Part shown: one piece after another, positions 9,345-17,819 of the stretch
Layout: each line of letters starts with the position of its first letter
Position numbering within the stretch: position 1 is the stretch's first letter
Assembly: GCA_965220535.1 (NCBI GenBank)
Contig: OZ244833.1
Span: forward strand, 3,844,001-3,908,000
From: HK1 sp965220535
GTDB taxonomy: Bacteria; Pseudomonadota; Gammaproteobacteria; HK1
Length of the DNA stretch: 64,000 nt
Direction of reading: 5' to 3'
Program-made: the position numbers and the translations under genes
The notes under the pieces: generated by a model
The model's database searches: none
What the model was told of the DNA's origin: nothing
Seen by the model: the letters and a program-made list of their open reading frames with translations, nothing else

Positions 9345-9767
9345 TCAAATCTCTTCGAGTAGCCATGCGACCATCTCGTCATCGTCGATATCGACATCCT
9401 CGTCTTCGATGGCCCATCGAATCACCAGACCGCCCCCACACCGATAGACCGGATTTCCCAGCGCTTTCAACAAGCCCTTGAGTGTGATGGGTTGCCGATT
9501 CGAGCGCATGCCGCGAATCGCTTCGATCGCTTCTTCATAGAACTCTTTGTTGATCTCTTCGATATGCTTCGCTTCTTCCTTCATCTCTTCCAAAGCCTCC
9601 CACGCATCCGATATCACATTGAGGGCATCGAAATCTTTCGGGTTGTCGGTCGTCTTGCATTGATCGACATCCCATCGCACGCTCAATTTGACCACTTCCT
9701 TCGCCGCGGCCATGATCAGATCGGGGTGGACGCTGAAATCTCGGCCTTTTTTCTTCGCATCGTTCAT
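9345..9767 (-). CDS. Hypothetical protein, acidic C-terminus
   Basis: A 140-residue protein of unknown family. The ATG at 9767 follows a fair ribosome site (GAGAGG, eight bases upstream). The middle is predicted to be helical (EALEEMKEEAKHIEEINKEF, charged and possibly coiled). A short Gly-rich turn (YRCGGGLVIRWA) precedes a strongly acidic end (DEDVDIDDDEMVAWLLEEI). Soluble; no catalytic motif seen. The coding signal is good because hydrophobic and charged residues alternate sensibly and a ribosome site is present. Confidence 0.6.
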   Translation of the reverse strand: MNDAKKKGRDFSVHPDLIMAAAKEVVKLSVRWDVDQCKTTDNPKDFDALNVISDAWEALEEMKEEAKHIEEINKEFYEEAIEAIRGMRSNRQPITLKGLLKALGNPVYRCGGGLVIRWAIEDEDVDIDDDEMVAWLLEEI

Positions 9768-10261
9768 GCGGATGACCTCTCGTTGCGGTCGAGCCTTGTT
9801 GACAAAACAAGTGATAAAAAAGATTCGACGATATCCGTGGAGTGAAAAAGCGGAGCGAAGAATACGAGTCTTTGCCGAAGGGGCGGGCGATAAGATCGGG
9901 GACCGGCACTGTGCATGAGGGAGGCGATATTCCTTTGCATTCGGTCGAGCGCCCGGTCGAGCGCTTATGTCGAGGAGATACCGCGCCGCGAAGCCTGCGG
10001 ATATTCATCGCCGCTATCCGAGCGGGGACGAGCGATGCTCGCATCGACCAAGACGCCCTCGGCGACCGCCGATAACGCTCGATCCCTCCCAAGCGAAAAA
10101 CCACCGCCGCCGAGCCCGAAAAAGCGAAGGTTATCAAGGCGAAGCGGAGCGTCGACATCGCTTTTGCGGAAAAGATCGAGAAAATCGACTTCGTATTCGA
10201 TCCTCGCTTTTCGGATAGCTCGGCGGATGGAAAAAGGCGGGTGGAAAAAGGCTGTCTTTGG
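9768..10261. other. Intergenic, about 490 bp
   Basis: No gene with a ribosome site and sensible composition was found. A small inverted repeat (CTTGTT-GACAA-AACAAG) lies near 9795-9812, upstream of the hypothetical gene at 9767, and may be regulatory. The rest is GC-rich and featureless by eye. Confidence 0.35.
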
Positions 10262-12169
10262 TCAGGCGATCAGGTGCGGGGCGTGGCGTTCGAGGTATTC
10301 GTCTACGCGCTTGGCGATGCCGGTCTCGTCGAGTTCGGCGTCGGCCAGCATATCGGTGCGCGTCCCGTGCTCGATAAAGCGATCGGGCAAGCCGATCGTC
10401 AAATGCCTGACGGTGCTGCCGTGGTGCGCCAAGCATTCGTCGACCGCGGTCGCCGTGCCGCCGGTCGCGCTTTCCTCCACCGTGATCAGCAGTTCGTTGA
10501 GAGCGGCGAGTTCGATGACCCTTTGTTCGTCCAAGGGTTTGGCGAAGCGCATATCGAAGACATCGGCATCGATCTTTTCCGCCACCCCCATGACTTGGGC
10601 GAGCAGCGGCCCGAAGGAAAGAAAGGCGATGCCGCACCCTTGCGGGCGTTTGCTGCGACGACACTCCCGCGCTTTGCCGATGGGCAGCGCGACCATCTCT
10701 TCCGCGATCTCCGCTCCCGGCCCCGACCCGCGCGGATAGCGGACCGCGCAGGGGCCGTCGTGCAAGAAACCGGTATAGAGCATCCGGCGCAATTCGTTCT
10801 CGTCGGCCGGCAGCATGATCAGCATATGCGGCAAGCAGCGCAAAAAAGCGACATCGTAGCCCCCGGCGTGGGTGGGTCCGTCCCCCCCGACCACCCCGGC
10901 GCGATCGATCGCGAACAAGACCGGCAGTTTTTGCAAAGCCACATCGTGGACGACTTGATCGTAGGCGCGTTGGAGGAAGGTGGAATAGATTGCGACCACC
11001 GGCTTCGCACCCTCGCAGGCGAGGCCGGCGGCGAAGGTGACGCTGTGTTGTTCGGCGATGGCGACATCGAAATAGCGATCGGGGAATCGTTCGGAAAAGC
11101 GCTCCATCTTCGAGCCCTCGCGCATCGCCGGGGTGATCGCGATCAAGCGCTCGTCGCGTTCGGCCATATCGCAGAGCCAGCGGCCGAAGACTTCCGAATA
11201 AGTCGGGCTCTTCGCCGGGGATTCGGTCGGCTTCGCGGCGATGCCGACGGCGGGATCGAAGGGCGAGCCGACGCCGTGATATTTCACGGGGTCGGATTCC
11301 GCCGGCGGATAGCCCTTGCCTTTGCGGGTGATGACGTGCAGCAACTGAGGTCCTTGCAGCCGTTTGATATTTTCCAGCGTGGGCAGCAAGGTGCCGAGAT
11401 CGTGCCCGTCGATCGGGCCGATATAGTTGAAGCCGAATTCCTCGAACAGGGTGCCAGGAACGATCAGCCCTTTGACATGCTCCTCGGCGCGATGGGCCAT
11501 TTCGCGGATCGGGGGCATCTTGCTCAGGATCTTTTTTCCCCCTTCCTTGACCGAAGCGTAGAGCCTGCCGGAGATCAAGCGGGCGAAGCGGTTGGCGAGG
11601 GCCCCGACATTCGGCGAGATCGACATCTCGTTGTCGTTGAGGATGACCAGCAGGTCGAGTCCGAGTCCGCCGGCGTGGTTGAGAGCCTCGAAGGCCATGC
11701 CGCAGGTCAGGCCGCCATCCCCGATCACCGCGACCGTGCGCCGCGGGCGGCCGCTGTGGCGAGAGGCGACGGCCATGCCGACCGCCGCGCTGATGGAGGT
11801 TCCGGCATGACCGACCCCGAAGCTGTCGTAGGGACTCTCGCTGCGTTTGGGGAAGGGCGAGAGCCCCCCTTGGCGCCGCACCGTCGACATCCGCTCGCGT
11901 CGACCGGTGAGAATTTTATGGGGATAGCTTTGATGCCCGACATCCCACACGATGCGGTCTTCGGGGGTGTCGTAGAGATAATGCAAGGCGACGGTGAGTT
12001 CGACGCTGCCGAGTCCGGCGGCAAAATGTCCGCCGGATCGGGAGACGCTTTCTATCAGATAGCGGCGTATCTCATGCGCCAAATCGGGCAGGGCGGATTC
12101 GGGTAGAGTGCGTAGATCGAAAGGATTTTGAATCGACGACAACAAAGGCCAGTCTTCGGGTTTGCTCAT
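10262..12169 (-). CDS. dxs: 1-deoxy-D-xylulose-5-phosphate synthase
   Basis: Condenses pyruvate and glyceraldehyde 3-phosphate to DXP, the first step of the MEP isoprenoid pathway, also feeding thiamine and pyridoxal synthesis. The protein has 635 residues, close to the usual 620. Visible signatures are VWDVGHQSYPHKILTGRR, the thiamine-diphosphate motif GDGGLTCGMAFEALNH with ILNDNEMSIS, the transketolase-like YFDVAIAEQHSVTFAAG, and the C-terminal FDMRFAKPLDE. The ATG at 12169 (MSKPEDWPLL) is preferred; a TTG ten codons upstream is possible. No clear ribosome site precedes either. The gene is monocistronic here. Confidence 0.95.
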   Translation of the reverse strand: MSKPEDWPLLSSIQNPFDLRTLPESALPDLAHEIRRYLIESVSRSGGHFAAGLGSVELTVALHYLYDTPEDRIVWDVGHQSYPHKILTGRRERMSTVRRQGGLSPFPKRSESPYDSFGVGHAGTSISAAVGMAVASRHSGRPRRTVAVIGDGGLTCGMAFEALNHAGGLGLDLLVILNDNEMSISPNVGALANRFARLISGRLYASVKEGGKKILSKMPPIREMAHRAEEHVKGLIVPGTLFEEFGFNYIGPIDGHDLGTLLPTLENIKRLQGPQLLHVITRKGKGYPPAESDPVKYHGVGSPFDPAVGIAAKPTESPAKSPTYSEVFGRWLCDMAERDERLIAITPAMREGSKMERFSERFPDRYFDVAIAEQHSVTFAAGLACEGAKPVVAIYSTFLQRAYDQVVHDVALQKLPVLFAIDRAGVVGGDGPTHAGGYDVAFLRCLPHMLIMLPADENELRRMLYTGFLHDGPCAVRYPRGSGPGAEIAEEMVALPIGKARECRRSKRPQGCGIAFLSFGPLLAQVMGVAEKIDADVFDMRFAKPLDEQRVIELAALNELLITVEESATGGTATAVDECLAHHGSTVRHLTIGLPDRFIEHGTRTDMLADAELDETGIAKRVDEYLERHAPHLIA

Positions 12170-12502
12170 TCGCTTAATATTCCGGTTCGAGGGTTGCAAG
12201 CGCTATCGCTGCGAAGATCGGGTTGCCGTTTCCGGCGGGCGTTTCGAGTTCTCTTTTTTTTCGAATCTTGATGGCCCGGCGAGCGCGGGTGAACCATCCA
12301 AGCCCGTCGTGCCAAACTCATGGTGGCTTGCGAGCACCGGATGAATCGATGCGAGTCGAGGCGCGGGCTATCGCCGGGCTATCAAGGCTTCGTTTTTCGG
12401 ATGCCGATGCGACCTGATTTTGACATATCCCCGCCAAGTCGCATGAGTATCATCGAGGATGCGGGCGAAAAAATCACGAAAGAGTCCCAAGGAGGTGGGG
12501 TC
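12170..12502. other. Divergent intergenic region dxs/mlaA
   Basis: About 330 bp between divergent genes, expected to carry both promoters. No confident -35/-10 pair was identified. A perfect AAGGAGG ribosome site lies at its right end, immediately before mlaA. Confidence 0.4.
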
Positions 12503-13267
12503 ATGTCGATATGTGGGATGCGGTTTTCCATGCCGGTTTTCGTTGTCCTTAGAGGCTTCGGCGGCGATTGGGATATCCGCAGATTATGGGGGGTGATCGT
12601 ATCGGTTGCGGCTCTGGCGCTCTCGGGTTGCGCCTCGGTTTCCCTCGAAGGGGGCAACCCGGACGACTCTTGGCCTTCGGATCCGGTCGAGCCGGTCAAT
12701 CGATTCGTTTTTTCCATCAACGAGGTGGTCGACGATTTGGCGTTGGAGCCGGTCTCCGAGGTTTACCGCAAACTTCCCCAAGGCGTGCAGCGCGGGGTCT
12801 ATAACGTTTTCGACAATGCCGCCTATCCCGATACCGTCGTCAATCAATTCCTCCAAGGCAAGATCGAGCTCGGTATGAAGGATACCGCCCGCTTCATGGT
12901 CAATTCCACGGCCGGGGTCGGCGGGGTATTCGATGTCGCCACCGGAATGGGCCTCGAACGCCACCAAGAGGATTTCGGTCAAACCCTTGCGGTATGGGGT
13001 TTCGGCCCCGGGAGTTTCCTCACCCTGCCCGGCCTCGGACCGAGCACGGTGCGCGACAGCGGCGGGCCGGTAATGGGAGCCTGGCTCGATATCAGCAACT
13101 ATGTCGGCGCTTTCCCCTACGCCCTCATTTTGAAACTCGTCGACCAGCGAGCGAGGATGGCCGATACGATCCGGCTGCGGGACGAGATCGCGCTTGATCG
13201 CTACTCCTATACCAGAGATGCCTATTTGCAGCGGCGGGATTATCTGATACGGGATCAGGGATCATGA
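12503..13267 (+). CDS. mlaA: MlaA/VacJ outer-membrane lipoprotein
   Basis: Outer-membrane component of the Mla phospholipid-trafficking system, which removes mislocalised phospholipid from the outer leaflet. The protein has 254 residues. The N-terminus has a hydrophobic stretch (GVIVSVAALALSGC) ending in lipobox LSGC with Cys43 as the lipidation site. Family signatures follow: DPVEPVNRFVFSINE, NAAYPDTVVNQFLQGK, and FGQTLAVWGFGPGSF with LTLPGLGPSTVRDSGG. The ATG at 12503 is set by AAGGAGG eight bases upstream. The rest of the Mla pathway (mlaBCDEF) is not in this window. Confidence 0.92.
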   Translation: MSICGMRFSMPVFVVLRGFGGDWDIRRLWGVIVSVAALALSGCASVSLEGGNPDDSWPSDPVEPVNRFVFSINEVVDDLALEPVSEVYRKLPQGVQRGVYNVFDNAAYPDTVVNQFLQGKIELGMKDTARFMVNSTAGVGGVFDVATGMGLERHQEDFGQTLAVWGFGPGSFLTLPGLGPSTVRDSGGPVMGAWLDISNYVGAFPYALILKLVDQRARMADTIRLRDEIALDRYSYTRDAYLQRRDYLIRDQGS

Positions 13268-13405
13268 TCGAAGGCGCTTTGAGCAAGCGTCCGCTTTCCG
13301 CCGGCGATGTCGGCCCGGCGGCGAAAAAGCGATGCGTCTCGACCTTCGCTCGCTCTCCGCGAAAAACGCACCTCGAAGAAGCGCAAGCGATACGTTCGAT
13401 CGGCT

Positions 13406-13861
13406 TTATCGGCCTTCCAGGGCTTGGCCGATGGCCCAGACGAAGCCGTCCTGATCGACGATGAAAACCTCGCGCAGCCCGTGGGGCTTGTCGGCGCTGC
13501 CTTGGAGGATTCGAAACCCGAGCCCTCGGGCGGCGGATTCGGCGGCGTCCGGATCGCGACCGAAGAGCCGATGCTCCGTTGCCACCCCGCGCGGAGCATC
13601 GCCGACGAGCGCCGGATGCCAAGGATGACTATCGTAAGTATGATGGGCATGCAGCATCCACTGCGCCCCTTGTCGGCGCAGCACCGCGATATCGGGGTCG
13701 TGATAGACGATATCCGCTGCGAGCACTTCGAGGTGAAAAGGCAAGGCGGCGTCGATATCGCGCACGATCAGATTGAAACCGATGACCTGACCCGATGCCG
13801 CGAGAGAGCGGCCGTAATCCGCAGCCGGCATCCAAGGGTCTTGGCTTCTTCGAGCGCTCAT
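13406..13861 (-). CDS. VOC-family (glyoxalase/bleomycin-resistance fold) protein
   Basis: A 151-residue protein with the beta-alpha-beta-beta-beta layout of the vicinal oxygen chelate superfamily. The segment VIGFNLIVRDIDAALPFH opens the domain, and paired strands end in REVFIVDQDGFVWAIGQAL. It may act as a lyase, dioxygenase or binding protein; the family name does not fix the substrate. The ATG at 13861 is the first Met after an implausible Pro/Phe-rich leader. The ribosome site is weak. It is convergent with mlaA. Confidence 0.65.
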   Translation of the reverse strand: MSARRSQDPWMPAADYGRSLAASGQVIGFNLIVRDIDAALPFHLEVLAADIVYHDPDIAVLRRQGAQWMLHAHHTYDSHPWHPALVGDAPRGVATEHRLFGRDPDAAESAARGLGFRILQGSADKPHGLREVFIVDQDGFVWAIGQALEGR

Positions 13862-14168
13862 GATGTCAAGTTCGAAGGGGTCGGGAAAGGGAGCGGGAAA
13901 AAGGAAAGGCGAAAAGGGGTATCGTGCAAGACCGGCACCGAAGCCGCGTTTGGCCGAACCGCCCTTGGCCAAGGATCGAAAGGAGAGTCAAGCGCACCGG
14001 CGATCGACGATATCGCCGCCCGATCGATGCTCGTCAGGTATCGTTCGATATCGGGCGAGATCGAACGATGCGAAGGATCGGGGTCGAATCGGGGTCGATA
14101 AGGGTGTTATGGTGAACGATCGGAAAGCGGACGACGATGCAAATATCATGCTGTCGATGTCGAGTCGT
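13862..14168. other. Intergenic, nothing recognised
   Basis: About 300 bp between the VOC gene and tRNA-Leu. Short open frames here look like non-coding GC-rich sequence. No terminator for tRNA-Leu was recognised. Confidence 0.35.
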
Positions 14169-14256
14169 TGGTGCCGAGGAGAGGACTTGAACCTCCACGG
14201 GGTTTACCCCCACATGGACCTGAACCATGCGCGTCTACCGATTCCGCCACCTCGGC
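14169..14256 (-). tRNA. tRNA-Leu(CAG)
   Basis: An 88-nt class II tRNA on the minus strand. The acceptor arms GCCGAGG and CCTCGGC pair, followed by ACCA (CCA encoded). The anticodon stem CATGG/CCATG encloses loop TTCAGGT, giving anticodon CAG. A long variable arm (GTGGGGGTAAACCCCGT-type hairpin) and a TTCAAGT T-loop are present, as expected for leucine tRNAs. Confidence 0.95.
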
Positions 14257-14302
14257 CGTCTCGTCACACCGTGATTTTGCCGCCCATGACCGCAAACCTG
14301 CC

Positions 14303-14332
14303 ATCATAACGAACCCGGCCGATCCTTGTCAA
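14303..14332 (-). promoter_or_regulatory. Sigma-70-type promoter of tRNA-Leu
   Basis: On the minus strand, TTGACA (14332-14327) is followed after 18 bp by TATGAT (14308-14303), a near-consensus promoter. The predicted start is about 40 bp upstream of the mature tRNA 5' end. The -35 element overlaps the proposed TTG start of rnr on the opposite strand. Confidence 0.75.
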
Positions 14333-16743
14333 CAAATACCCCCAAGCCTGGCTCCAAGACCCGTCGGTCGCGCACCGATTCCCCGAGCCCTCCTTCGCGG
14401 ATCGAGAACCTCCCCGAGCGTCGCGTATTGGGCGATTACCTCGCCACCCTCGCCGCCCCCGCATCGTTGGAGGAGATCGCGCTCGCCCACGATCTCGAAA
14501 GTCCCGCGGAGCTGCGGGCGCTTCGCCACCGACTGCGGGCGATGGCTCGCGACGGTCAGATCCTCCGCGGGCGTCGCGATCGCTTCGCCGCCGATGCGGC
14601 GGCCGCCGCCTCCTTCGAACAAGGACCCGAACCCTCGGCTTCGTCCGCTCGCAACGGGCTCGTCACCGGCCGCGTGATCGGGAATCGCAAGGGCTTCGGT
14701 TTTTTGCAACCCGACGATCAAGGAACGGATGTTTTTCTTCCCGCTCGCCAGATGCGTTCGGCGATGCACGGCGACCGGGCTTCGGTACGCATCGTGAAGA
14801 CCGGCTCCGACGGGCGACGCGAGGGGATCTTCGTCGAGCGTATCGCGGACGATTCCCCGCGGCGGGTGGTCGGACGCCTCGTGCACGAAAACGGGGTGTC
14901 TTTCGTGATCCCGCACGATTCGCGCATCCATCGGGATATTCTGATTCGCCAAGGCTCCGAGCCTGTCGCCGGCGATGGAAAAAAGGCGAAGCAAGGCGGC
15001 TATGTCGTGGCCCGTATCACCGCAGCCCCGACCCGACAGCATCCGCCGATCGGGGTGATCGAGGAAAGGCTCGGCGATCGCTCCCGGCCGGGGATCGGCC
15101 GCGAGATAGCGATACGCACCCACGACATTCCCTGCGAATGGCCCGATGAGGTGGCTTCGGAGGTGGCGGCGCTTCCCGCTTCGGTGCGCGAGCGGGATAT
15201 CGCCGGTCGCATCGATCTGCGCCGGCTGGATTTCGTCACCATCGACGGCGAGGATGCCCGGGATTTCGACGACGCGGTGTGTTGCGAACGAAACGAGAAG
15301 GGGTGGCGCTTGTGGGTGGCCATCGCCGATGTCGGCGCTTATGTTCCGCCCGGCAGTGCGTTGGATCGGGAAGCTCGGCTTCGCGGGAACTCCGTCTATT
15401 TCCCCGACCGGGTGATCCCGATGCTGCCCGAGGCTCTTTCGAACGTGCTTTGTTCGCTGCAACCGCGGGTGGATCGCCTGTGCTTGGGCTGCGAAATGCA
15501 GCTGGACGAAAGCGGGCGGATCCTGAACTCGCACTTCTTCGAGGGAGTGATTCGCTCGAAGGCCCGTTTGACCTACGAGGCGGTGTCGCGAGCCTTGGGC
15601 GATCAGCTCGCTGCGGGCGAGCGTCCGGCGCCGGATTCGGTATCCGACGATCCCGCCCCCGTCCTTGCGATGCTCTCCCGCTTCGAGGAGGCATACACCG
15701 CTTTGCGCACGGCGCGCGAAAAGCGCGGGGCGATCGATTTCGATAGCGTCGAGATTCGCATCGTCTTCGACAAGGAGGGTCGTATCGAGGGTCTGCGGCC
15801 GCTCGAACGCGGGCTTTCGCATCGGATGATCGAAGAAGCGATGATCGCCGCCAATGTCGCGGCGGCGCGCTTCATCGAGCGTCGTCGATTGCCGAGCCTC
15901 TTTCGCGTTCACGACGGACCCTCGCCCGACAAGGTGGAGGAGCTGCGCGTTTTCCTCGAGGATTACGGGCTGAAACTCGCCGGCGGCGAAAGCCCGGAGC
16001 CGAAGCATTTCGCCGACGTGGTGCGAAAATCCGAAACCCGGCCGGATACCCGGCTGATTCAGATGGCATTGCTGCGCTCCCTCTCCCAAGCGAAATACAC
16101 CCCCGACAACAGCGGTCATTTCGGTCTTGCGCATCGCGCTTATCTGCATTTCACCTCGCCGATCCGACGCTATCCGGATCTGGTCGTCCACCGGGCGATT
16201 CGTCATGCATTGGCCGGGGGCAAGCCCGGGGCGAGCGGCCAGAGTCGGGAGTCGCTGACCGGCTTGGGAACGCATTGCTCGATGACCGAAAGAAGGGCGG
16301 ACGATGCGGTGCGCGACGCCACCGCTTGGTTGAAATGCGAGCTGATGCGCGAGCGGGTCGGCGAGAACTTCGATGCCGTGATCACCGGCGTCGCTTCCTT
16401 CGGCCTTTTCGTAACCCCCGAAGAGGTACCGGTCGAGGGCTTGGTGCCCATCGGTGATTTGGGCTCGGGCGATATCCGTTTCGATCCGATTCGTCGCCGC
16501 CTCGAGGGGGGCAAGCCCCATCGCCTTTACCGGCTCGCGGATCGCTTGCGGGTTTCGCTGACCGCCGTCGATCTCGACGAGCAGCGAGTGTTTTACGAGC
16601 CCGCGCGTCGGCGCGGACGTTCGTCGGCCGGCGCAGGCTCCGCCGGTCGAGGCGATCGCGGGGTCGCATCTCGCCGAGACAAAGCCGCCCGTGACCCCGA
16701 TCGGGGCTCGAAGGCGAAAGGCGGATGGCGAAAAAAACCCTGA
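14326..16743 (+). CDS. rnr: Ribonuclease R
   Basis: A 3'-to-5' exoribonuclease that degrades structured RNA and takes part in RNA quality control. The protein has 805 residues. In order: an N-terminal winged-helix (VLGDYLATLAAPASLEEIA), two cold-shock/OB domains (GLVTGRVIGNRKGFGFLQPD), the RNB catalytic domain with the clustered acidic residues of DGEDARDFDDAV and ADVGAYVPPGS, then the S1 domain (GENFDAVITGVASFGLFV) and a basic, low-complexity tail. The TTG at 14326 has no clear ribosome site and overlaps the tRNA-Leu promoter, so the start is uncertain; the next in-frame option is about 35 codons later and would cut into the winged helix. The 3' end overlaps rlmB by 19 bases, indicating an operon. 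Confidence 0.92.
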   Translation: MSTNTPKPGSKTRRSRTDSPSPPSRIENLPERRVLGDYLATLAAPASLEEIALAHDLESPAELRALRHRLRAMARDGQILRGRRDRFAADAAAAASFEQGPEPSASSARNGLVTGRVIGNRKGFGFLQPDDQGTDVFLPARQMRSAMHGDRASVRIVKTGSDGRREGIFVERIADDSPRRVVGRLVHENGVSFVIPHDSRIHRDILIRQGSEPVAGDGKKAKQGGYVVARITAAPTRQHPPIGVIEERLGDRSRPGIGREIAIRTHDIPCEWPDEVASEVAALPASVRERDIAGRIDLRRLDFVTIDGEDARDFDDAVCCERNEKGWRLWVAIADVGAYVPPGSALDREARLRGNSVYFPDRVIPMLPEALSNVLCSLQPRVDRLCLGCEMQLDESGRILNSHFFEGVIRSKARLTYEAVSRALGDQLAAGERPAPDSVSDDPAPVLAMLSRFEEAYTALRTAREKRGAIDFDSVEIRIVFDKEGRIEGLRPLERGLSHRMIEEAMIAANVAAARFIERRRLPSLFRVHDGPSPDKVEELRVFLEDYGLKLAGGESPEPKHFADVVRKSETRPDTRLIQMALLRSLSQAKYTPDNSGHFGLAHRAYLHFTSPIRRYPDLVVHRAIRHALAGGKPGASGQSRESLTGLGTHCSMTERRADDAVRDATAWLKCELMRERVGENFDAVITGVASFGLFVTPEEVPVEGLVPIGDLGSGDIRFDPIRRRLEGGKPHRLYRLADRLRVSLTAVDLDEQRVFYEPARRRGRSSAGAGSAGRGDRGVASRRDKAARDPDRGSKAKGGWRKKP

Positions 16744-17477
16744 CCTTCGGGGCGCATGCCGCGCAGGCCTTGATCGAAGAGGATCCGGCTCGGGTGCTGG
16801 AGGTCTGGCTGCAAAAGGATCGCCCCGCTCCGGCCATCCGCCGGGCGCTCGAGGCCTCGGTGGCCACCGGGATCGCCGTCAAAGAAGCAAGCAGAGAGAC
16901 CCTCGATCGCCTCAGCGGATCGAAGGTCCATCAAGGGGTGGTCGTGCGTCATCTCGAGGGCATCGATTCCGAGTCCGTTTTGGCGCTTCCGGCGCTGCTT
17001 CGGCGCCGCCCGCCGCCCGATCTGCTGATGGTCTTGGACCAGGTGCAAGATCCCCGCAATCTCGGAGCCTGCCTTCGCTGCGCCGCCGGCGCCGGGGTCG
17101 ATGCCCTGATCATCCCCAAAAGGCGCAGCGCCCTTCTCACCCCGACCGCCCGCAAAGCGGCGAGCGGCGCCGCCGAACGGGTTCCTTTGGTGACCGCGAC
17201 CAACCTCGCTCGCGCCCTCGACGAGATCGACGATGCCGGGATCACGCTCGTCGGAACCGCGGCCGACGCCCCCGACTCCCTTTTCGATCTCGACCTGCGC
17301 CCGCCGGTGGCCTTCGTTCTCGGCGGCGAGGAAAAGGGCCTTCGCCGCCTCACGCGCGAGAAATGCCACCGGATCGTTTCGATCCCGCTTCGCCCGTCGA
17401 TCGAGAGCCTGAATGTCTCGGTGGTCGCCGGCATCTGCCTGTTCGAAGCGGTGCGTCAGCGAAGGAAAGCGATCTGA
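16725..17477 (+). CDS. rlmB: 23S rRNA (guanosine-2'-O-)-methyltransferase RlmB
   Basis: A SPOUT-class 2'-O-methyltransferase that modifies G2251 of 23S rRNA in E. coli. The protein has 250 residues. An N-terminal L30e-like substrate-binding domain (residues 1-80) precedes the SpoU core with LLMVLDQVQDPRNLGACLR, VLGGEEKGLRRL and the knot segment SIESLNVSVVAGICLFE. The ATG lies inside the end of rnr, so translation is probably coupled. The rnr-rlmB order is conserved in gammaproteobacteria. Confidence 0.92.
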   Translation: MAKKTLTFGAHAAQALIEEDPARVLEVWLQKDRPAPAIRRALEASVATGIAVKEASRETLDRLSGSKVHQGVVVRHLEGIDSESVLALPALLRRRPPPDLLMVLDQVQDPRNLGACLRCAAGAGVDALIIPKRRSALLTPTARKAASGAAERVPLVTATNLARALDEIDDAGITLVGTAADAPDSLFDLDLRPPVAFVLGGEEKGLRRLTREKCHRIVSIPLRPSIESLNVSVVAGICLFEAVRQRRKAI

Positions 17478-17810
17478 GGCGGTATCGATCTCGGGAAAAT
17501 CGGCTGCACGGATCGGCCTTCGAAGATACGATCCCTAGGGTTGCGCGATCTGCGCTCGTACGAAAGGCGAAGAGCGATTCTTCGGGCTTTGGCCGGTTTC
17601 GGAATTTAAAACGGGCGAGCGCCTTCACGGTGCCCGACAACGAATCGATTCCCTTTCGAGATGTCGAGGCTTCGGCGATCCGGGGGAGGCGAAGGGCATC
17701 GTGGTCGGTGATGATCGCCGATCGCTTTTTCGACGACGGCGATTGTCAAGAGACGCTCCTCTTTTGGTGAATCAGCGGTCAATCAGCGGTCAATCAGCGG
17801 TGAATCAGCG
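17478..17810. other. Intergenic with 11-bp tandem repeats at its end
   Basis: About 330 bp with no supported gene. The right end carries the tandem array described separately. No terminator after rlmB was recognised. Confidence 0.4.
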
Positions 17811-17819
17811 GTGAATCAG
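17768..17819 (+). repeat. 11-bp tandem repeat array over a start codon
   Basis: Four full copies and one partial copy of TGAATCAGCGG / TCAATCAGCGG run from 17768 into the start of the next gene. GTG lies at the edge of several units, and the annotated GTG (17811) is in the last, partial unit. Copy-number change would move the upstream region by 11 bp without touching the downstream reading frame. Confidence 0.8.

Noticed and set aside
10241..12106. A 621-codon plus-strand frame over dxs
   Set aside because: It mirrors the codon pattern of dxs on the other strand; composition is unnatural and dxs is certain.
14329..16521. A 730-codon minus-strand frame over rnr
   Set aside because: Antisense shadow of a GC-rich gene; no motif, and RNase R is unmistakable on the plus strand.
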